DNA from: Planctomicrobium sp. | GTDB taxonomy: Bacteria > Planctomycetota > Planctomycetia > Planctomycetales > Planctomycetaceae | DNA: 5,439 nucleotides | Direction of reading: 5' to 3' | NCBI GenBank assembly: GCA_018659505.1 | Contig: JABJMI010000184.1 | Coordinates: 1 to 5,439, forward strand | Shown: positions 4,928 through 5,439 of the stretch, piece by piece | Position numbering within the stretch: position 1 is the first letter of the stretch | How the letters are laid out: each line of letters begins with the position of its first letter | The notes under the pieces: generated by a model | What the model was told of the DNA's origin: nothing | Database searches by the model: none | The model's input: only the letters and a program-made list of their open reading frames with translations | Position numbers and translations under genes: made by a program

Positions 4928-5439
4928 GATTCTTGACTCGTTTGAAGTGACTTCCGCACCTTCTGAGCCGAGGCATTCTCTGGTTGGAGCAAATCGAGTT
5001 GACTCAGGAAAAACTTCTTCATCCTTTGTAAGCCTGCCGGTGTCGGTCGAAGGTTCGCTGCATCCCAGAACTTTTCTGAATCTGATTGATTCTCCCAGTC
5101 TGCCCAGAAGTCGATCAACAGTCCAGAGTGCTCAACGACGCAGCCTCGAATCGCTTCAATAAAAATCAAGCGATCAATATGCCCTTCAGCCTCTGCGGAA
5201 ACATCGGAATGCGGAGGAGTGCAGACAATCGGAATCGCTCCGACCTTTTCAATATCTTTGAGTAAGGCAATAAACGACATTTCGAAATCAGAACACTTTT
5301 CAACTCCCGACTGACACTCAGCGAAGCCGCACATAACGATCACCACTTCCGGTTGGAACTGCGAAAATCGTATCTGAATTCTCTTCCGAACATGATCAAG
5401 CCTGGCACCAGCATAGGTGGCGTTCACAAAAATATCAGA
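4924..5439 (-). CDS. SGNH/GDSL-hydrolase-like protein, N-terminus outside the window
   Basis: The frame is open to the right edge (5439), so this is the C-terminal ~171 residues. Although a GTG sits at 5427, the frame continues upstream as SDIFVNATYAGARLDHVRKR, which fits the middle of an SGNH esterase/lipase fold, so GTG is not the start. Counting from that Val as 1: the strand PEVVIVMCGFAE (26-37) occupies the block III position, normally GxND; PIVCTPPHS (66-74) is a typical following strand; and FWDAANLRPTPAGLQRM (120-136) takes the place of block V, normally DxxH followed by PxxxG. The visible catalytic features are thus altered: GFAE lacks the Asn, and DAAN has Asn where the His is expected. 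Block I (the nucleophilic Ser) is not visible. The gene ends in TGA overlapping the ATG of the DUF4159 gene. The SGNH assignment rests on overall pattern and is moderately sure; hydrolase activity is doubtful. Confidence 0.7.
   Translation of the reverse strand, partial: SDIFVNATYAGARLDHVRKRIQIRFSQFQPEVVIVMCGFAECQSGVEKCSDFEMSFIALLKDIEKVGAIPIVCTPPHSDVSAEAEGHIDRLIFIEAIRGCVVEHSGLLIDFWADWENQSDSEKFWDAANLRPTPAGLQRMKKFFLSQLDLLQPENASAQKVRKSLQTSQES

Noticed and set aside
5425..5427. GTG at 5427 as the start of the SGNH-like gene
   Set aside because: The frame stays open upstream and encodes residues consistent with the middle of the SGNH fold, so the real start is outside the window.

Overview
This window looks like chromosomal DNA from a planctomycete (Planctomycetia, moderate GC). 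The main reasons are a DUF4159 protein of the type common in that phylum, a receiver-less sigma-54 activator, weak or absent Shine-Dalgarno sequences, and intergenic 'accacgaaa...tttcgtggt' repeats of a kind I associate with planctomycete genomes. The assignment is inference; there is no rRNA or marker gene to settle it.

Layout. Bases 1-215 are the right end of an IS3-family insertion sequence: the transposase C-terminus and a probable right inverted repeat. Bases 216-897 hold no convincing gene and contain a decayed repeat cluster. Bases 898-2283 (+) encode FolC, the Mur-ligase-like folylpolyglutamate/dihydrofolate synthase. A 234-bp convergent spacer follows, with a roughly 100-bp imperfect palindrome and a short perfect hairpin. 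Bases 2518-3564 (-) encode a stand-alone sigma-54 enhancer-binding protein made only of an AAA+ domain and a Fis-type HTH. Bases 3565-4012 are non-coding, with an AT-rich imperfect inverted repeat and two C-tract repeats. Bases 4013-4927 (-) encode a secreted DUF4159 protein. It overlaps by 4 bp (ATGA) an upstream SGNH/GDSL-hydrolase-like gene that runs off the right edge of the window.

How the genes fit together. FolC is a housekeeping folate enzyme with no visible functional tie to its neighbours. The sigma-54 activator is convergent with folC and separated from the DUF4159 gene by about 450 bp, so it is probably its own transcription unit. The SGNH-like and DUF4159 genes are very likely co-transcribed and translationally coupled.

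The most interesting points are: (i) the activator has GAFTNA in place of GAFTGA and has no sensory domain; (ii) the SGNH-like protein appears to lack the block III Asn and block V His, so it may be a pseudoenzyme or a divergent subfamily, coupled to a DUF4159 protein of unknown function; (iii) one palindromic repeat family recurs in two spacers. I found no CRISPR array, tRNA, rRNA or clear defence system, and I do not claim a new system here.
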